Source: Pedobacter sp. Leaf216 (GTDB taxonomy: Bacteria; Bacteroidota; Bacteroidia; Sphingobacteriales; Sphingobacteriaceae). From it: a DNA stretch of 64,000 nt. Location: NCBI RefSeq assembly GCF_001421515.1, contig NZ_LMKM01000007.1:272952-336951 (forward strand), in the 5' to 3' direction. Shown here piece after piece: positions 55,280 through 64,000 of the stretch (positions within the stretch are counted from its first letter, which is position 1; each line of letters begins with the position of its first letter). The position numbers were made by a program, and so were the translations under genes. The notes under the pieces were generated by a model. That model was not told where the DNA came from. It saw only the letters and a list, made by a program, of their open reading frames with translations, and made no database searches.

Positions 55280-56140
55280 ATGAGCCAAAACAATTTCAAA
55301 TTAGTAGAGTGTCCGCGCGATGCCATGCAGGGATTGCATGATTTTGTTCCTACGGCACTCAAAATTGAATACCTGAATTTGTTGTTACAGGTGGGTTTTG
55401 ATACGCTTGATTTTGGAAGTTTTGTTTCACCTAAAGCCATTCCACAAATGGCCGATACCGCTGAGGTTTTATCACATTTGGATTTAAGTAATACCTCTAC
55501 CAAACTTCTTGCGATTGTAGCCAATTTAAGGGGTGTATTAGATGCAGTAAAGCATCAGGCTATCAGTTACCTCGGTTTTCCTTTTTCAATTTCAGAAACC
55601 TTTCAACAGCGCAATACCAATTCGAGCATAGCACAATCCTTAAATACTGTTGAAGAGATGCTTTCTCTTTGCATTAAAAACAATAAAAAAGCAGTTGTTT
55701 ATTTATCAATGGGTTTTGGGAATCCTTATGGGGATGAATGGAATTATGAAATTGTAGAAAAGTGGGCTGATGTATTGGTGAGTAAAGGTGTGGAGATCTT
55801 GTCATTAGCTGATACCGTAGGTGTTTCGACACCAGAAAAGATTAAAAGCATATTGCCCAAGCTAATTTCCAGGTTTAATAAAACCGAAATAGGTATACAT
55901 TTACACTCCACTCCTACCGAACGTTTTGAAAAGATAGAAGCTGCTTACCATTCAGGCGTAAAACGTATCGATTCTGCACTAAAGGGCTTTGGTGGTTGTC
56001 CGATGGCTGCTGATGACCTTACAGGTAATATTGCTACTGAAGATGTAATTGTCTTTTTGAATGCTAAAGGAGAAAACCTCAACCTTGATATGGATAAATG
56101 GAATGAGGCAATGGCTTTATCGGGGAAAATATTTGGATAG
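55280..56140 (+). CDS. Hydroxymethylglutaryl-CoA lyase
   Basis: 286 residues. VECPRDAMQGLHDFVPT holds the catalytic Arg and the metal Asp. HLHSTPTERF gives the two metal His. The catalytic loop Cys is in FGGCPMAADDLTGNIATED, matching GGCPYAxGAxGN with changes. The enzyme splits HMG-CoA into acetyl-CoA and acetoacetate, usually in leucine breakdown. No other leucine-catabolism gene is adjacent. The ATG at 55280 follows the heptanucleotide array by 86 bp. Confidence 0.9.
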   Translation: MSQNNFKLVECPRDAMQGLHDFVPTALKIEYLNLLLQVGFDTLDFGSFVSPKAIPQMADTAEVLSHLDLSNTSTKLLAIVANLRGVLDAVKHQAISYLGFPFSISETFQQRNTNSSIAQSLNTVEEMLSLCIKNNKKAVVYLSMGFGNPYGDEWNYEIVEKWADVLVSKGVEILSLADTVGVSTPEKIKSILPKLISRFNKTEIGIHLHSTPTERFEKIEAAYHSGVKRIDSALKGFGGCPMAADDLTGNIATEDVIVFLNAKGENLNLDMDKWNEAMALSGKIFG

Positions 56141-56154
56141 AGTTGTTATGAGTG

Positions 56155-56255
56155 ATCGTCATTGCGAGGCACGAAGCAATCCTACTACCATGGGTGGGTA
56201 AATAATTCAAATCCAGCGATCGCTTTAAGATTGCTTCGTGCCTCGCAATGACGAT
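56155..56255. repeat. Perfect 27-bp inverted repeat, palindromic intergenic element family III
   Basis: Arms ATCGTCATTGCGAGGCACGA with GCAATC continuing at 56155-56181, and the exact complement at 56229-56255, separated by 47 bases. Perfect pairing over 27 bp. Half-elements of the same family (GATTGCTTC...GCAATGACG) occur at 1990-2033, 2372-2412, 2840-2883 and 49328-49375. It lies between the convergent HMG-CoA lyase and GNAT genes and could also stop both transcripts, although no T-run is needed for the repeat family. Confidence 0.92.
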
Positions 56256-56302
56256 TTTTCGTTGAATGCGCTGTGCTTTCTGTGCCTCCTGACTAACTAT
56301 CC

Positions 56303-56725
56303 CTAAACCTTCTTTACCATTTTAAAATGCTGTATACCAGCTTCTTCAAATTGCTCCCCTTCGGCTACGAAACCAAACTTAGCGTACAAACTCATGGCAT
56401 CTAACTGCGAGTTGAGGTAAATGTAATGTGCATCTTCCGGAAGATCAGATAGGGCTTCAGCGATTAATGCACGGCCAACGCCCTGCCCTCTAAAATCTTT
56501 CAATACAGCGAAACGTTCCAGTTTGTATCCGGCATCTGTTTTACGCCATCTACAAGCACCACAAGGCTGGCCATTACTGGTAGCCAAAAAATGTATCGAT
56601 TCATCTTCATGCTCCCATTCTAACTCCGGCGGGCAGTTCTGTTCGTCTACAAACACTACTTTACGTATAGCAAATACTTTATCTAAATCTTCGGGATGGT
56701 TAACCTTTTGAACGTGTAGACTCAT
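56303..56725 (-). CDS. GNAT family N-acetyltransferase
   Basis: 140 residues. Motif A is LERFAVLKDFRGQGVGRALIAEAL at about 69-92, containing the Q-G-x-G-x-(G/A) acetyl-CoA loop. EWEHEDESIHFLATSNGQPCGACRWR precedes it and LNSQLDAMSLYAKFGFVAEGEQFEEAGI follows, which is the standard C-terminal part. It resembles ElaA/YjcF-type GNAT proteins; substrate unknown. It overlaps the start of the next gene upstream on the same strand by 26 bp, so the two are cotranscribed. Confidence 0.9.
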   Translation of the reverse strand: MSLHVQKVNHPEDLDKVFAIRKVVFVDEQNCPPELEWEHEDESIHFLATSNGQPCGACRWRKTDAGYKLERFAVLKDFRGQGVGRALIAEALSDLPEDAHYIYLNSQLDAMSLYAKFGFVAEGEQFEEAGIQHFKMVKKV

Positions 56726-57206
56726 TATCGTGTTGTTTAAAGTGTTTATTCGATTTTAATTTCGATTCGTTTAGCTCTTTGGCTACATCTATCGAATGTG
56801 AACAATGAATATCGGCCTCTTTTTTGGCAAGTGTGGCAATCGCAACGTAAAATTTATGTAACTGATCTAATTCTTTTTCGCTCAAATCTTCAATATCAAC
56901 CATTCGGTTACTCGCACCTTGCTGTGCAGCAATTAGTTCATTCAACTTTAACTGAATTGCCTTACCATCTTTATTTTGCGCTTTCTGAATTAAAAAAACC
57001 ATTAAAAAGGTAATGATTGTGGTACCAGTGTTAATCACCAATTGCCAGGTTTCTGAGTAATTAAATATCGGGCCCGTAACAGCCCAAATAATTACAATAG
57101 CAGTAGCTGAAATAAATGCAACAGAACTACCGGTAAACTTCGTTGCCGCATTGGCAAATTTTTCGAAAAAATTATTTTTCTTGGTGTCGGTTTTAGATTT
57201 TGCCAT
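56700..57206 (-). CDS. Low-affinity iron permease family (PF04120-like) membrane protein
   Basis: 168 residues. Two membrane helices: SSVAFISATAIVIIWAVTGPIF, then TWQLVINTGTTIITFLMVFLIQKAQNKDGKAIQLKLNELIAA, which is the recognisable core of the PF04120 family. The C-terminal ~80 residues are charged and helical. The family is named after fungal Fet4 but most bacterial members are short and have no shown transport function. It overlaps the GNAT gene by 26 bp (56700-56725). Confidence 0.85.
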   Translation of the reverse strand: MAKSKTDTKKNNFFEKFANAATKFTGSSVAFISATAIVIIWAVTGPIFNYSETWQLVINTGTTIITFLMVFLIQKAQNKDGKAIQLKLNELIAAQQGASNRMVDIEDLSEKELDQLHKFYVAIATLAKKEADIHCSHSIDVAKELNESKLKSNKHFKQHDNESTRSKG

Positions 57207-57346
57207 TACAATTTGTTTGCTTAAATATAATATAAAACAAACAAAAACGCCATAAGTTTTTTAACCTATGGCGTCTTTATTTATGAGGAAATAATTGATT
57301 TTTTGAATGATTGAATAGATATCCAATCTTCAAAATCAATCAAAAT

Positions 57347-58426
57347 TTACAATTTATCGTTTACGTTGATACAGTTCAAATCTTCGAAAGCCGCGGTTAA
57401 ACGCTTTACAAAAGTTTCTTCACCTTTACGTAACCAAACACGTGGATCGTAATATTTTTTATTTGGTTTATCATCGCCATCAGGGTTACCAATCTGGCCT
57501 TGAAGATAAGCTTCGTTCTTTTTGTAATATTCTAAAATACCTTCCCAAAATGCCCATTGCATATCGGTATCAATATTCATTTTAATTGCACCATAAGAAA
57601 TTGCTTCTCTGATTTCTTCCTGAGTTGAACCAGAACCACCGTGGAATACAAAATTGATTGGTTTCTCTTCAGTTAAGCTGAATTTTTCTTTGATAAAATC
57701 CTGAGAGTTTTTTAAAATTACCGGTTGCAATTTTACGTTACCTGGTTTGTAAACACCGTGTACATTACCAAATGCCGCTGCAACAGTAAAGCGAGGAGAA
57801 ACTTTGCTTAATTCTTCGTAAGCATAAGCCACTTCGCTAGGTTGTGTATATAATTTTGAGCTATCTACATCGCTATTATCAACACCATCTTCCTCACCAC
57901 CTGTAACACCAAGTTCGATTTCGATCGTCATGTTCATTTTAGCCATGCGTGCTAAGTATTTAGCAGATATTTCCATGTTTTCTTCTATCGATTCTTCCGA
58001 TAAATCCAACATGTGTGATGAAAACAAAGGTTTTCCGGTTTCAGCGAAGAATTTTTCACCGTGATCTAAAAGTCCATCAATCCAAGGCAATAATTTTTTA
58101 GCGGCGTGGTCGGTATGTAAAACCACGGCAACACCATAATGTTCTGCCAATAAATGTACATGTTTAGCTGCCGATACAGCACCTAGAATACATGCTTGCA
58201 ATTTCTCATTATCTAAAGATTTACCAGCATAAAACTGTGCACCGCCATTAGACAATTGAATCATAACAGGCGAATTTACTGCCTTAGCAGTCTCCAATAC
58301 CGCGTTAACCGTATTTGTACCGGTTACGTTTACTGCTGGTAAAGCAAACTGATGTTTTTTAGCCTGCTCAAACAATTCTTGAACGGCATCTCCGTAAATT
58401 ACGCCTTTGTAGCCTTTTAAACTCAT
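57347..58426 (-). CDS. fbaA: Class II fructose-bisphosphate aldolase
   Basis: 359 residues, the same length as E. coli FbaA, class IIA. ALPAVNVTGTNTVNAVLETAK, then VVLHTDHAAKKLLPWIDGLLDHGE with the zinc His and the catalytic Asp, then IEIELGVTGGEEDGVDN with the Glu, AAAFGNVHGVYKPGNVKL, and FHGGSGSTQEEI for the phosphate loop. It cleaves fructose-1,6-bisphosphate in glycolysis and joins trioses in gluconeogenesis. The gene stands alone. Confidence 0.97.
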   Translation of the reverse strand: MSLKGYKGVIYGDAVQELFEQAKKHQFALPAVNVTGTNTVNAVLETAKAVNSPVMIQLSNGGAQFYAGKSLDNEKLQACILGAVSAAKHVHLLAEHYGVAVVLHTDHAAKKLLPWIDGLLDHGEKFFAETGKPLFSSHMLDLSEESIEENMEISAKYLARMAKMNMTIEIELGVTGGEEDGVDNSDVDSSKLYTQPSEVAYAYEELSKVSPRFTVAAAFGNVHGVYKPGNVKLQPVILKNSQDFIKEKFSLTEEKPINFVFHGGSGSTQEEIREAISYGAIKMNIDTDMQWAFWEGILEYYKKNEAYLQGQIGNPDGDDKPNKKYYDPRVWLRKGEETFVKRLTAAFEDLNCINVNDKL

Positions 58427-58746
58427 TTCTTGTTAATTTTATTAAGTCCGAAGTTATAAAAAAAAATAACATTCCAAGCTTTTGTAACAACAGAATTATT
58501 TGCCTAACAGCAAAATAAGGCCTATTTAGTGTAAAAAACACATTATCCTTAGTGTAAAAAAGACACACTTAAGTTTACAATTGGCAGTTGGCGGCAACAA
58601 AAGCCAAATTTTAATTTACGTTACCAACTCTGGCATTATTGCCAATTGGCTATCTACCAACTAACCATTGACTATTTTTACAGCCAATAAGGTTCGACTT
58701 TATTTTATTTTTCGTTTCTTTGCAATCCAATTCTTTAAAAAATTAT
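58427..58746. other. Divergent spacer between fbaA and accD
   Basis: 320 bp, no gene or large repeat seen. TTTCTTTGC near 58714-58722 resembles a -7 element close to the accD start. Confidence 0.5.
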
Positions 58747-59592
58747 ATGGCTTGGTTTAAGAGAGAGAATAAAGGTATCATTACCACAACTGAAGAGAAA
58801 AAAGAAGCACCAGATGGCTTGTGGAATAAATGTCCAAATTGTAAAAAACCGCTACATCAGGCAGAACTTCAGGAAAACAAATATGTTTGTCATTACTGCA
58901 ACTACCACCTGAGAGTAGGCTCAAAAGAATATTTCGAGGTTTTATTTGATAATAACGAGTTTAAAGAACTTTTTCCGAACTTAACATCGGGCGATCCGCT
59001 AAACTTTAACGATAATAAACCTTATACCGACAGGATTAAAGAAAGCCAGGCTAAAACAGGTTTAAAAGATGCAATCCGTGCCGGAGTTGGTAAAATTGAA
59101 GGTCAGGATCTCGTAATTGCCTGTATGGATTTCGCATTTATTGGCGGTTCTATGGGTTCTGTTGTGGGTGAAAAAATTGCAAGATCAATCGATTACAGCA
59201 TTAAACATAAAGTTCCTTTCCTGATGATTTCAAAATCAGGTGGTGCACGTATGATGGAGGCCGCATTTTCATTGATGCAGATGGCTAAAACATCGGCTAA
59301 ACTGGCTTTACTGGGTCAGGCTAAAGTTCCATATATCTCATTGTTAACCGATCCTACTACAGGTGGCGTAACAGCATCGTATGCAATGCTTGGCGATATT
59401 AATATTGCCGAACCTGGTGCATTGATCGGTTTTGCCGGACCAAGGGTAATTAAAGAAACCATAAAAAAAGATTTGCCAAAAGGTTTTCAAACAGCAGAAT
59501 TCGTTTTAGAACATGGTTTCCTTGATTTCATTGTAGATAGAAGGGCAATGAAAGCTAAATTGGGTGCTTTTATTAAGATGATGAACAACTAG
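58747..59592 (+). CDS. accD: Acetyl-CoA carboxylase carboxyltransferase subunit beta
   Basis: 281 residues from the ATG at 58747 (MAWFKRE); an in-frame ATG at 58720 adds nine residues and lies in the promoter region. The N-terminal zinc ribbon is [13 protein letters not shown] and CHYCNYHL (four Cys). The crotonase-type core contains [47 protein letters not shown] and [18 protein letters not shown], then IGFAGPRVI. With AccA it transfers carboxyl from biotin to acetyl-CoA to form malonyl-CoA. AccA is not in this window. Confidence 0.96.
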   Translation: MAWFKRENKGIITTTEEKKEAPDGLWNKCPNCKKPLHQAELQENKYVCHYCNYHLRVGSKEYFEVLFDNNEFKELFPNLTSGDPLNFNDNKPYTDRIKESQAKTGLKDAIRAGVGKIEGQDLVIACMDFAFIGGSMGSVVGEKIARSIDYSIKHKVPFLMISKSGGARMMEAAFSLMQMAKTSAKLALLGQAKVPYISLLTDPTTGGVTASYAMLGDINIAEPGALIGFAGPRVIKETIKKDLPKGFQTAEFVLEHGFLDFIVDRRAMKAKLGAFIKMMNN

Positions 59593-59893
59593 TTGGTTTC
59601 CAATAGTTCATTAAGCCATTAGTTCACTGTTCTAAGTATCAAAAACAACATAATATTTAGAAAAGCAGGGCTTGAATAACTTCGGTTAGTTCAGTCCTGC
59701 TTTTTGCTTTAAGTCCTCGCTACACTCCGGGCTTTCCACGGCAATCAGGTTTAATTAACATAGGCTGGTGGTTCTTTTGAAAGGTTTTCCTGGCTAGCAC
59801 ATTAAACCACCCCACCCTTTGCGCAGCCCTCAATGCGAGGGAAATATTAACAGCGATTTTTCTTATTTTTAAACTAACCAAACTAAAAATCAG
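59593..59893. other. Intergenic spacer with second-family repeat
   Basis: 301 bp. The region 59680-59760 carries a family II repeat (CAGTCCTGCTTTTTGC, CTACACTCCGGGCTTTCCAC, GGCAATCAGGTTTAATT). No gene seen. Confidence 0.6.
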
Positions 59894-60358
59894 ATGAAAA
59901 AGCTATTATTACTCACCTTCCTGATCACCGCCATTATTTCTGTGCATGCCCAGGAGAAAAAAGCTAAAGTTCCTTATGATGAAACCTTAGCCAAAAAACT
60001 CGGAGCGGATAATTATGGAATGAAAATGTATGTCCTCGTGATGCTTAAATCAGGCACCAACACTACAGAAACAAAAGCCAAAACCGGTAGTTTATTTGCC
60101 GGACATATGGCAAACATGGGCAAAATGGTCGAAGCACAAAAACTCGTAGTTGCCGGCCCGATGGGCAAAAACGATGAAAACTACCGCGGTATTTTCATTT
60201 TAAATACAAAATCAATCGAAGAAGCCAAACAATTGTTAGAAAGCGACCCTGCAATCAAGGCTAAATTACTCGAACCAGAATTATACAATTGGTATGGATC
60301 GGCAGCATTGGCTGAATATCTGCCATTTCATGATAAGATACAGAAAAGTAGTTTTTAG
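59894..60358 (+). CDS. Secreted YCII-like domain protein
   Basis: 154 residues. The signal peptide ends IISVHAQ at about residue 19. The mature part fits a YCII-related ferredoxin-like fold: MYVLVMLKSGTN, then LFAGHMANMGKMVEAQKLVVAGPMG with the conserved H and GP, then RGIFILNTKSIEEAKQLLESDPAIKAKLLEPELYNWYG. Cytosolic YciI proteins are small and of uncertain enzymatic role; a secreted version is typical of Bacteroidetes. The last residues are lysine- and serine-rich. Confidence 0.82.
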   Translation: MKKLLLLTFLITAIISVHAQEKKAKVPYDETLAKKLGADNYGMKMYVLVMLKSGTNTTETKAKTGSLFAGHMANMGKMVEAQKLVVAGPMGKNDENYRGIFILNTKSIEEAKQLLESDPAIKAKLLEPELYNWYGSAALAEYLPFHDKIQKSSF

Positions 60359-60505
60359 GTATCCACAGAAACAAAGATGGCACGGAAAAATTTGATAGGT
60401 GAAGTCAGGTATTATCATAACTCAACTGCAACATTTCCATTAACATCTCCAACCCTACCGCTAATTCCATAAATTAGCGCATCAAATAAACAACCCTAAC
60501 TTATT

Positions 60506-62053
60506 ATGAATAAAAAAGTACTATTTTCTGCACTTCTGCTGTGCGCTTCGGCAAGCGTTTTTGCGCAAGACAAAAAAGTAATCGACAATATTGTTAAAGA
60601 AGTGAATGAAAATTCGCAATTAGAGAAACTTGCACACGAACTTTTGGATGTTGTTGGTCCGCGCTTAGTAGGTTCGCCACAAATGAAACAAGCTAACGAT
60701 TGGGCAGTAAAAAAATATAGCGATTGGGGCATTTCTGCCAAAAACGAAAAATGGGGCGAATGGGCTGGCTGGGAAAGAGGTATTACCCATATCGATTTGA
60801 TAAGTCCGCGGGTTAGAACTTTAGAGGGCACACAACTGGCATGGAGTCCATCCAGTAACGGGAAAGCGATTAACGCAGAGGCAATTATCCTTCCAGAAAT
60901 CACAGATTCGTTATCTTTTCAAAAATGGTTACCTAATGTAAAGGGCAAAATTGTTTTAATTTCCATGAACCAACTCTCTGGCCGGCCAGAAAAAAACTGG
61001 GAAGAGTTTGCCACAAAAGACTTATTTGAAAAATTTAAAAAAGAAAAAACCGAAGCAGCGAAAGCCTGGGCAGCAAGTATAGCTAAAACGGGTTTATCTG
61101 CTAAAACTTTACCTGTAGCCTTAGAAAATGCTGGTGCTGTAGCGGTAGTGATCAATAACTGGTCGCAGGGATTTGGTGTAGATAAAATTTTCGGTGCAAA
61201 TACCATTAAAGTACCCACTTTAGATTTATCCGTTGAGGATTATGGCTTGGTTTACCGCCTGGCACTAAATGGCGATAAGCCTAAATTAAGAATCGAGGCC
61301 GATTCGAAAAAATTAGGTGCTGTACCTACTTTTAACACCATTGCAGAAATTAAGGGCAAACAAAAACCCAATGAATATGTGATGTTATCGGCACACTTCG
61401 ATTCGTGGGATGGCGCAAGCGGTGCTACCGATAATGGTTCGGGAACTATTTTGATGATGGAAGCCATGCGGATTTTGAAAAAAATCTATCCTAATCCTAA
61501 ACGGACCATTTTGGTTGGCCATTGGGGAAGTGAAGAGCAGGGTTTAAATGGTTCAAGAGCTTTTGTAGAAGATCATCCTGAGGTTGTAAATAATCTTCAG
61601 GCTTTGTTTAACCAGGATAACGGTACAGGTCGGGTGGTTAAAATTGGCGGACAAGGTTTCGCTAAATCAAAAGATTACATTACCCGTTGGTTGGCTGCAG
61701 TACCTGATACCATTAAAAACCAGATCAAAACCAGTTTTCCGGGAACACCAGGTGCTGGTGGATCAGATTTTGCTTCTTTTGTTGCAGCTGGAGCATTAGG
61801 TTATTCATTAAGTTCTACCAGCTGGGATTACGGTACATATACCTGGCACACTAACCGCGACAGTTACGATAAATTGGTTTTCGACGAAATTAGAAGCAAT
61901 GTAATTTTGGCTGCGATTATGGTATATATGGCTTGTGAAGATCCCGAAAAAACTTCTACCGAAAAAGCAACCGATTTACCTGTAAACGAACGTACCGGAA
62001 AACCATCAACCTGGCCGGTACAATCAAAATCGAATAGAAAAGGTGGATTGTAG
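60506..62053 (+). CDS. Secreted M28 family peptidase with PA-like domain
   Basis: 515 residues. The signal peptide ends ASASVFAQ at about residue 21. A protease-associated-like insert lies about 110-260, with KGKIVLISM and AVAVVINNWSQGFGVDK. The peptidase core has YVMLSAHFDSWDGASGATDNGSG with the zinc His and bridging Asp, GHWGSEEQGLNGSRAF with the Glu pair, LFNQDNGTG with the next Asp, and TYTWHTNRDSYDKL with the final His. Ligands are complete. It should be an exported aminopeptidase or carboxypeptidase with two zinc ions. The C-terminus is basic. Confidence 0.92.
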   Translation: MNKKVLFSALLLCASASVFAQDKKVIDNIVKEVNENSQLEKLAHELLDVVGPRLVGSPQMKQANDWAVKKYSDWGISAKNEKWGEWAGWERGITHIDLISPRVRTLEGTQLAWSPSSNGKAINAEAIILPEITDSLSFQKWLPNVKGKIVLISMNQLSGRPEKNWEEFATKDLFEKFKKEKTEAAKAWAASIAKTGLSAKTLPVALENAGAVAVVINNWSQGFGVDKIFGANTIKVPTLDLSVEDYGLVYRLALNGDKPKLRIEADSKKLGAVPTFNTIAEIKGKQKPNEYVMLSAHFDSWDGASGATDNGSGTILMMEAMRILKKIYPNPKRTILVGHWGSEEQGLNGSRAFVEDHPEVVNNLQALFNQDNGTGRVVKIGGQGFAKSKDYITRWLAAVPDTIKNQIKTSFPGTPGAGGSDFASFVAAGALGYSLSSTSWDYGTYTWHTNRDSYDKLVFDEIRSNVILAAIMVYMACEDPEKTSTEKATDLPVNERTGKPSTWPVQSKSNRKGGL

Positions 62054-62076
62054 ATAATATTTTTAAACGTTTTGGT

Positions 62077-62109
62077 AAAGAGCATTTGGAAACAGATGCT
62101 CTTTTTTTG
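62077..62109 (+). terminator. Rho-independent terminator of the M28 gene
   Basis: Arms AAAGAGCAT and ATGCTCTTT around TTGGAAACAG, then seven T, 24 bp after the stop. Confidence 0.9.
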
Positions 62110-62126
62110 TTCCTTAGATTCATTAT

Positions 62127-62205
62127 TTCGAGCGGAGTGCAACGCAGTGGAGAAATCTATTGAGGTGGATCGCTCTATTCCATTTCGCTTTCAGTAAAGA
62201 TGACG
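62127..62205. repeat. Palindromic intergenic repeat, family I (partial)
   Basis: TATTTCGAGCGGAGTGCAAC, GCAGTGGAGAAATC, then a decayed right half with CCATTTCGCTTTCAG and AGATGACGCC. It lies between the M28 gene and cydB. Confidence 0.75.
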
Positions 62206-62315
62206 CCCTTAAAGCAATATTTTGTTTTTTTTAGTGTAGTTACACCTAAATTTATTTAAAGATTTACAGGCAGAAAAGATGCTGAAATAAATTCAGCAAG
62301 CCGATCTTAAAAAAT

Positions 62316-63323
62316 CTACTCTTCTTTCTTCTGAAACTTATAAAACAGATAACCCAAAAAAGGCAATATCAATACACTTCCCAATAAAAGCGCTAAACCC
62401 AAACTGTAAATGGTTTTTTCTGGCCCAACGGTTTCCAATAGCGAAATTGCATCTCCGCTTTTTAAACGGATAAAATTTGGAAAATGGGCATAACTTATCG
62501 CCAAGAGGATCATCGTAACCTGAAAGCCCGCTAAAATGCGTAAAATCTTCGTTTTTCCTTTAATCAACAAATACCATAGCAATACGAGTGATAAACTAGC
62601 CAAAATAATGGCAGATACGCCAACTGAACTTTTAAAAACCCAATCAATCAATGGAATTTTATCACGTTGTGCAGCTATAAATACCATTGCCCCAAAAACA
62701 ACAGCGGCTATATTCATAAATTCGGCTTTTTTTATAAACCGGCGTTTATCATGTGCTTCGGTGGTTTCACCAATAAGATAAATTGCCGCCAGAAAGCCAC
62801 AAAGCGCAACGGTGAACAACCCAACAGCGAGCGAAAACCAATTTAACCAGCCAGCAATATAGGCAGAGTAAAAATCTGTGGCCTGCGTATCAATATGCCC
62901 TGAAATCAGGCTTCCGGCAATAATGCCCAGAAATAATGCTGTAATAAAACTAGAATAGCGAAAAATGCGGTTATAAAGCCATTGCATATCATCTTTAACG
63001 GCATCATAATGGCGAAATACAAAGGCTGTGCCTCGTGCAATAATTCCGATGAGCATAATCGCCAACGGAATATGCAAATAAACCGACATGGTGGTATAGA
63101 TATGCGGAAAGCCTACAAAAAGAATTACAATAGCAATAATTAACCACATGTGGTTGGCCTCCCACACGGGACCAATGGCCTGGTACATCGTTTTGCGGGT
63201 TTTACTCCGATTTTTTGTCGAGGTAAAAAGCTCTATAATACCTGCACCAAAATCTGCTCCACCCAGTAAAAAGTAGAGCAAAATGGCCATGCACAAAAAT
63301 GTAATTACAACTTGTTCCATCAT
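62316..63323 (-). CDS. cydB: Cytochrome bd ubiquinol oxidase subunit II
   Basis: 335 residues with about eight to nine membrane helices. Start MMEQVVITFLCMAILLYFLLGGADFGAGIIELF, with the GGADFGAGI motif of CydB; then GPVWEANHMWLIIAIVILFVGFPHIY, in which the WEANHxW segment is conserved. It pairs with CydA in the high-affinity quinol oxidase that reduces oxygen to water without pumping protons. It lies 100 bp downstream of cydA on the same strand. No small CydX-type gene is seen immediately after it, but such genes are very short. Confidence 0.95.
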   Translation of the reverse strand: MMEQVVITFLCMAILLYFLLGGADFGAGIIELFTSTKNRSKTRKTMYQAIGPVWEANHMWLIIAIVILFVGFPHIYTTMSVYLHIPLAIMLIGIIARGTAFVFRHYDAVKDDMQWLYNRIFRYSSFITALFLGIIAGSLISGHIDTQATDFYSAYIAGWLNWFSLAVGLFTVALCGFLAAIYLIGETTEAHDKRRFIKKAEFMNIAAVVFGAMVFIAAQRDKIPLIDWVFKSSVGVSAIILASLSLVLLWYLLIKGKTKILRILAGFQVTMILLAISYAHFPNFIRLKSGDAISLLETVGPEKTIYSLGLALLLGSVLILPFLGYLFYKFQKKEE

Positions 63324-63423
63324 TTATTTTTTTGCCACAGCTTTACTGATAAACACAGAGTTTGGTATTTCGACTATAAGTTTCAAGCCTTCATCTGTGT
63401 TCATCCTTTTTATCTGTGGTTAA

Positions 63424-64000
63424 TTAATTATTTTGTTCAGTTTTATTATACAATACAGGCACCATTTTTATCTGGCGGTAAAGCAAAAACGTTACGATAA
63501 TACTTAAAGAAACATAAATTGCCGAGAAGATATAAAACGAATAGGCAATACCCGGCATCGGCGTAACAGCATCTTTGGTACGCATAATGCCATAAATAAT
63601 CCATGGTTGCCTACCAACCTCGGTAACTACCCAGCCGGCCTCTAAAGCGAGATAACCGAGCGGAATTGCAAAAACAAATAATTTTAATATCCAGCGTTTC
63701 TCCGTTAAAGGTTTCTTTTTAAAAAGGATAAAGAAATAGATTAAGGATATAAACAGCAAGAGCGTACCAATGCCAACCATGACCTGAAAAGCATAGTGTG
63801 TTATGGCTACTGGTGGATGCTCATTTTCTGGTATCTGATCCAAACCTTTAACTTCTGCTTTAAAATCGCCATGGGCCAGAAAACTTAATGCTCCAGGAAT
63901 TTTGATTGCGCCTTTTACCGTTTTATCTTTTTCGTTTACGATGCCTCCAATCAAAAGTGGCGCGGGCTTTTCAGTTTTATATAATGCTTCCATAGCCGCA
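63424..64000 (-). CDS. cydA: Cytochrome bd ubiquinol oxidase subunit I, C-terminal part (truncated by window edge)
   Basis: The frame is open to the last bases and continues beyond the window: upstream of MEALYKTEKPAP it reads Ala-Ala, matching the AAMEA motif of CydA. The visible ~192 residues hold a periplasmic Q-loop-like end, then helices YAFQVMVGIGTLLLFISLIYFFIL, WILKLFVFAIPLGYLALEAGW and GIAYSFYIFSAIYVSLSIIVTFLL, and the EVGRQPWIIYGIMRT motif that is strongly conserved in CydA. The start and the heme-binding N-terminal helices are not in this window. With CydB it forms the respiratory oxidase. Confidence 0.95.
   Translation of the reverse strand, partial: AAMEALYKTEKPAPLLIGGIVNEKDKTVKGAIKIPGALSFLAHGDFKAEVKGLDQIPENEHPPVAITHYAFQVMVGIGTLLLFISLIYFFILFKKKPLTEKRWILKLFVFAIPLGYLALEAGWVVTEVGRQPWIIYGIMRTKDAVTPMPGIAYSFYIFSAIYVSLSIIVTFLLYRQIKMVPVLYNKTEQNN

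Overview
The window reads as a chromosomal segment of a Bacteroidota species, most likely Sphingobacteriaceae and close to Pedobacter. The reasons are AT-rich coding DNA, signal peptides ending in AQ or GQ, lipoproteins with Ser-Cys-Lys-Lys motifs, a T9SS C-terminal sorting domain, TTTG-N19-TAnnTTTG promoters, a fused SecDF, an ECF sigma factor next to a membrane/barrel protein, and frequent palindromic intergenic repeats. This rests on reading alone; no database search was possible. I saw no rRNA, tRNA, insertion sequence, prophage or CRISPR array.

Layout. 1-506: a 21-bp tandem array with an open frame running in from outside the window. 469-1283: GreA-like and DUF1801 proteins. 1284-2957: a gene-free block of three large composite repeats. 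2958-5213: nitroreductase, HEAT-like protein and a secreted protein made of 21-residue repeats. 5523-10605: ABC-F ATPase, DUF4397 lipoprotein, ECF sigma factor with its membrane partner, and a Uma2 protein. 10681-19843: SlyD-like PPIase, DUF255 protein, dipeptide epimerase, GH25 lysozyme, MFS exporter, GH43 enzyme and M20 dipeptidase. 20146-23632: T9SS-sorted SGNH hydrolase, a YdbS/YdbT-type PH-domain pair whose second gene is frameshifted, and a DUF493 protein. 24040-30094: UvrD/PcrA helicase and SMC. 30355-31000: a toxin-antitoxin operon whose PIN toxin is cut by an in-frame TGA. 31013-37206: M28 peptidase, RsmG, GT2, then Tgt, LptF/G and EamA in tight succession. 37207-39435: a 2.2-kb AT-rich stretch without genes. 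39436-50047: peptidase/barrel protein, pseudo-receiver, pirin, lipoprotein, MetZ, OsmC, IspE, ThyA and DHFR. 50450-64000: SecDF, NDH-2, HMG-CoA lyase, class II aldolase, AccD, an M28 peptidase and cytochrome bd (CydB plus the C-terminus of CydA).

Most genes are housekeeping or envelope functions. Evident working units are ThyA with DHFR (thymidylate and folate), the two cytochrome bd subunits, the sigma/anti-sigma pair, the PH-domain pair and the TA operon. The most interesting points are the composite repeat block, the AT-rich desert, the two broken genes, a Tgt without its zinc cysteines, an ABC-F protein with one intact and one degraded ATP site, the 21-residue repeat protein, and several families of dispersed hairpin repeats. 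No single locus looks like a complete unknown defence or mobile system.
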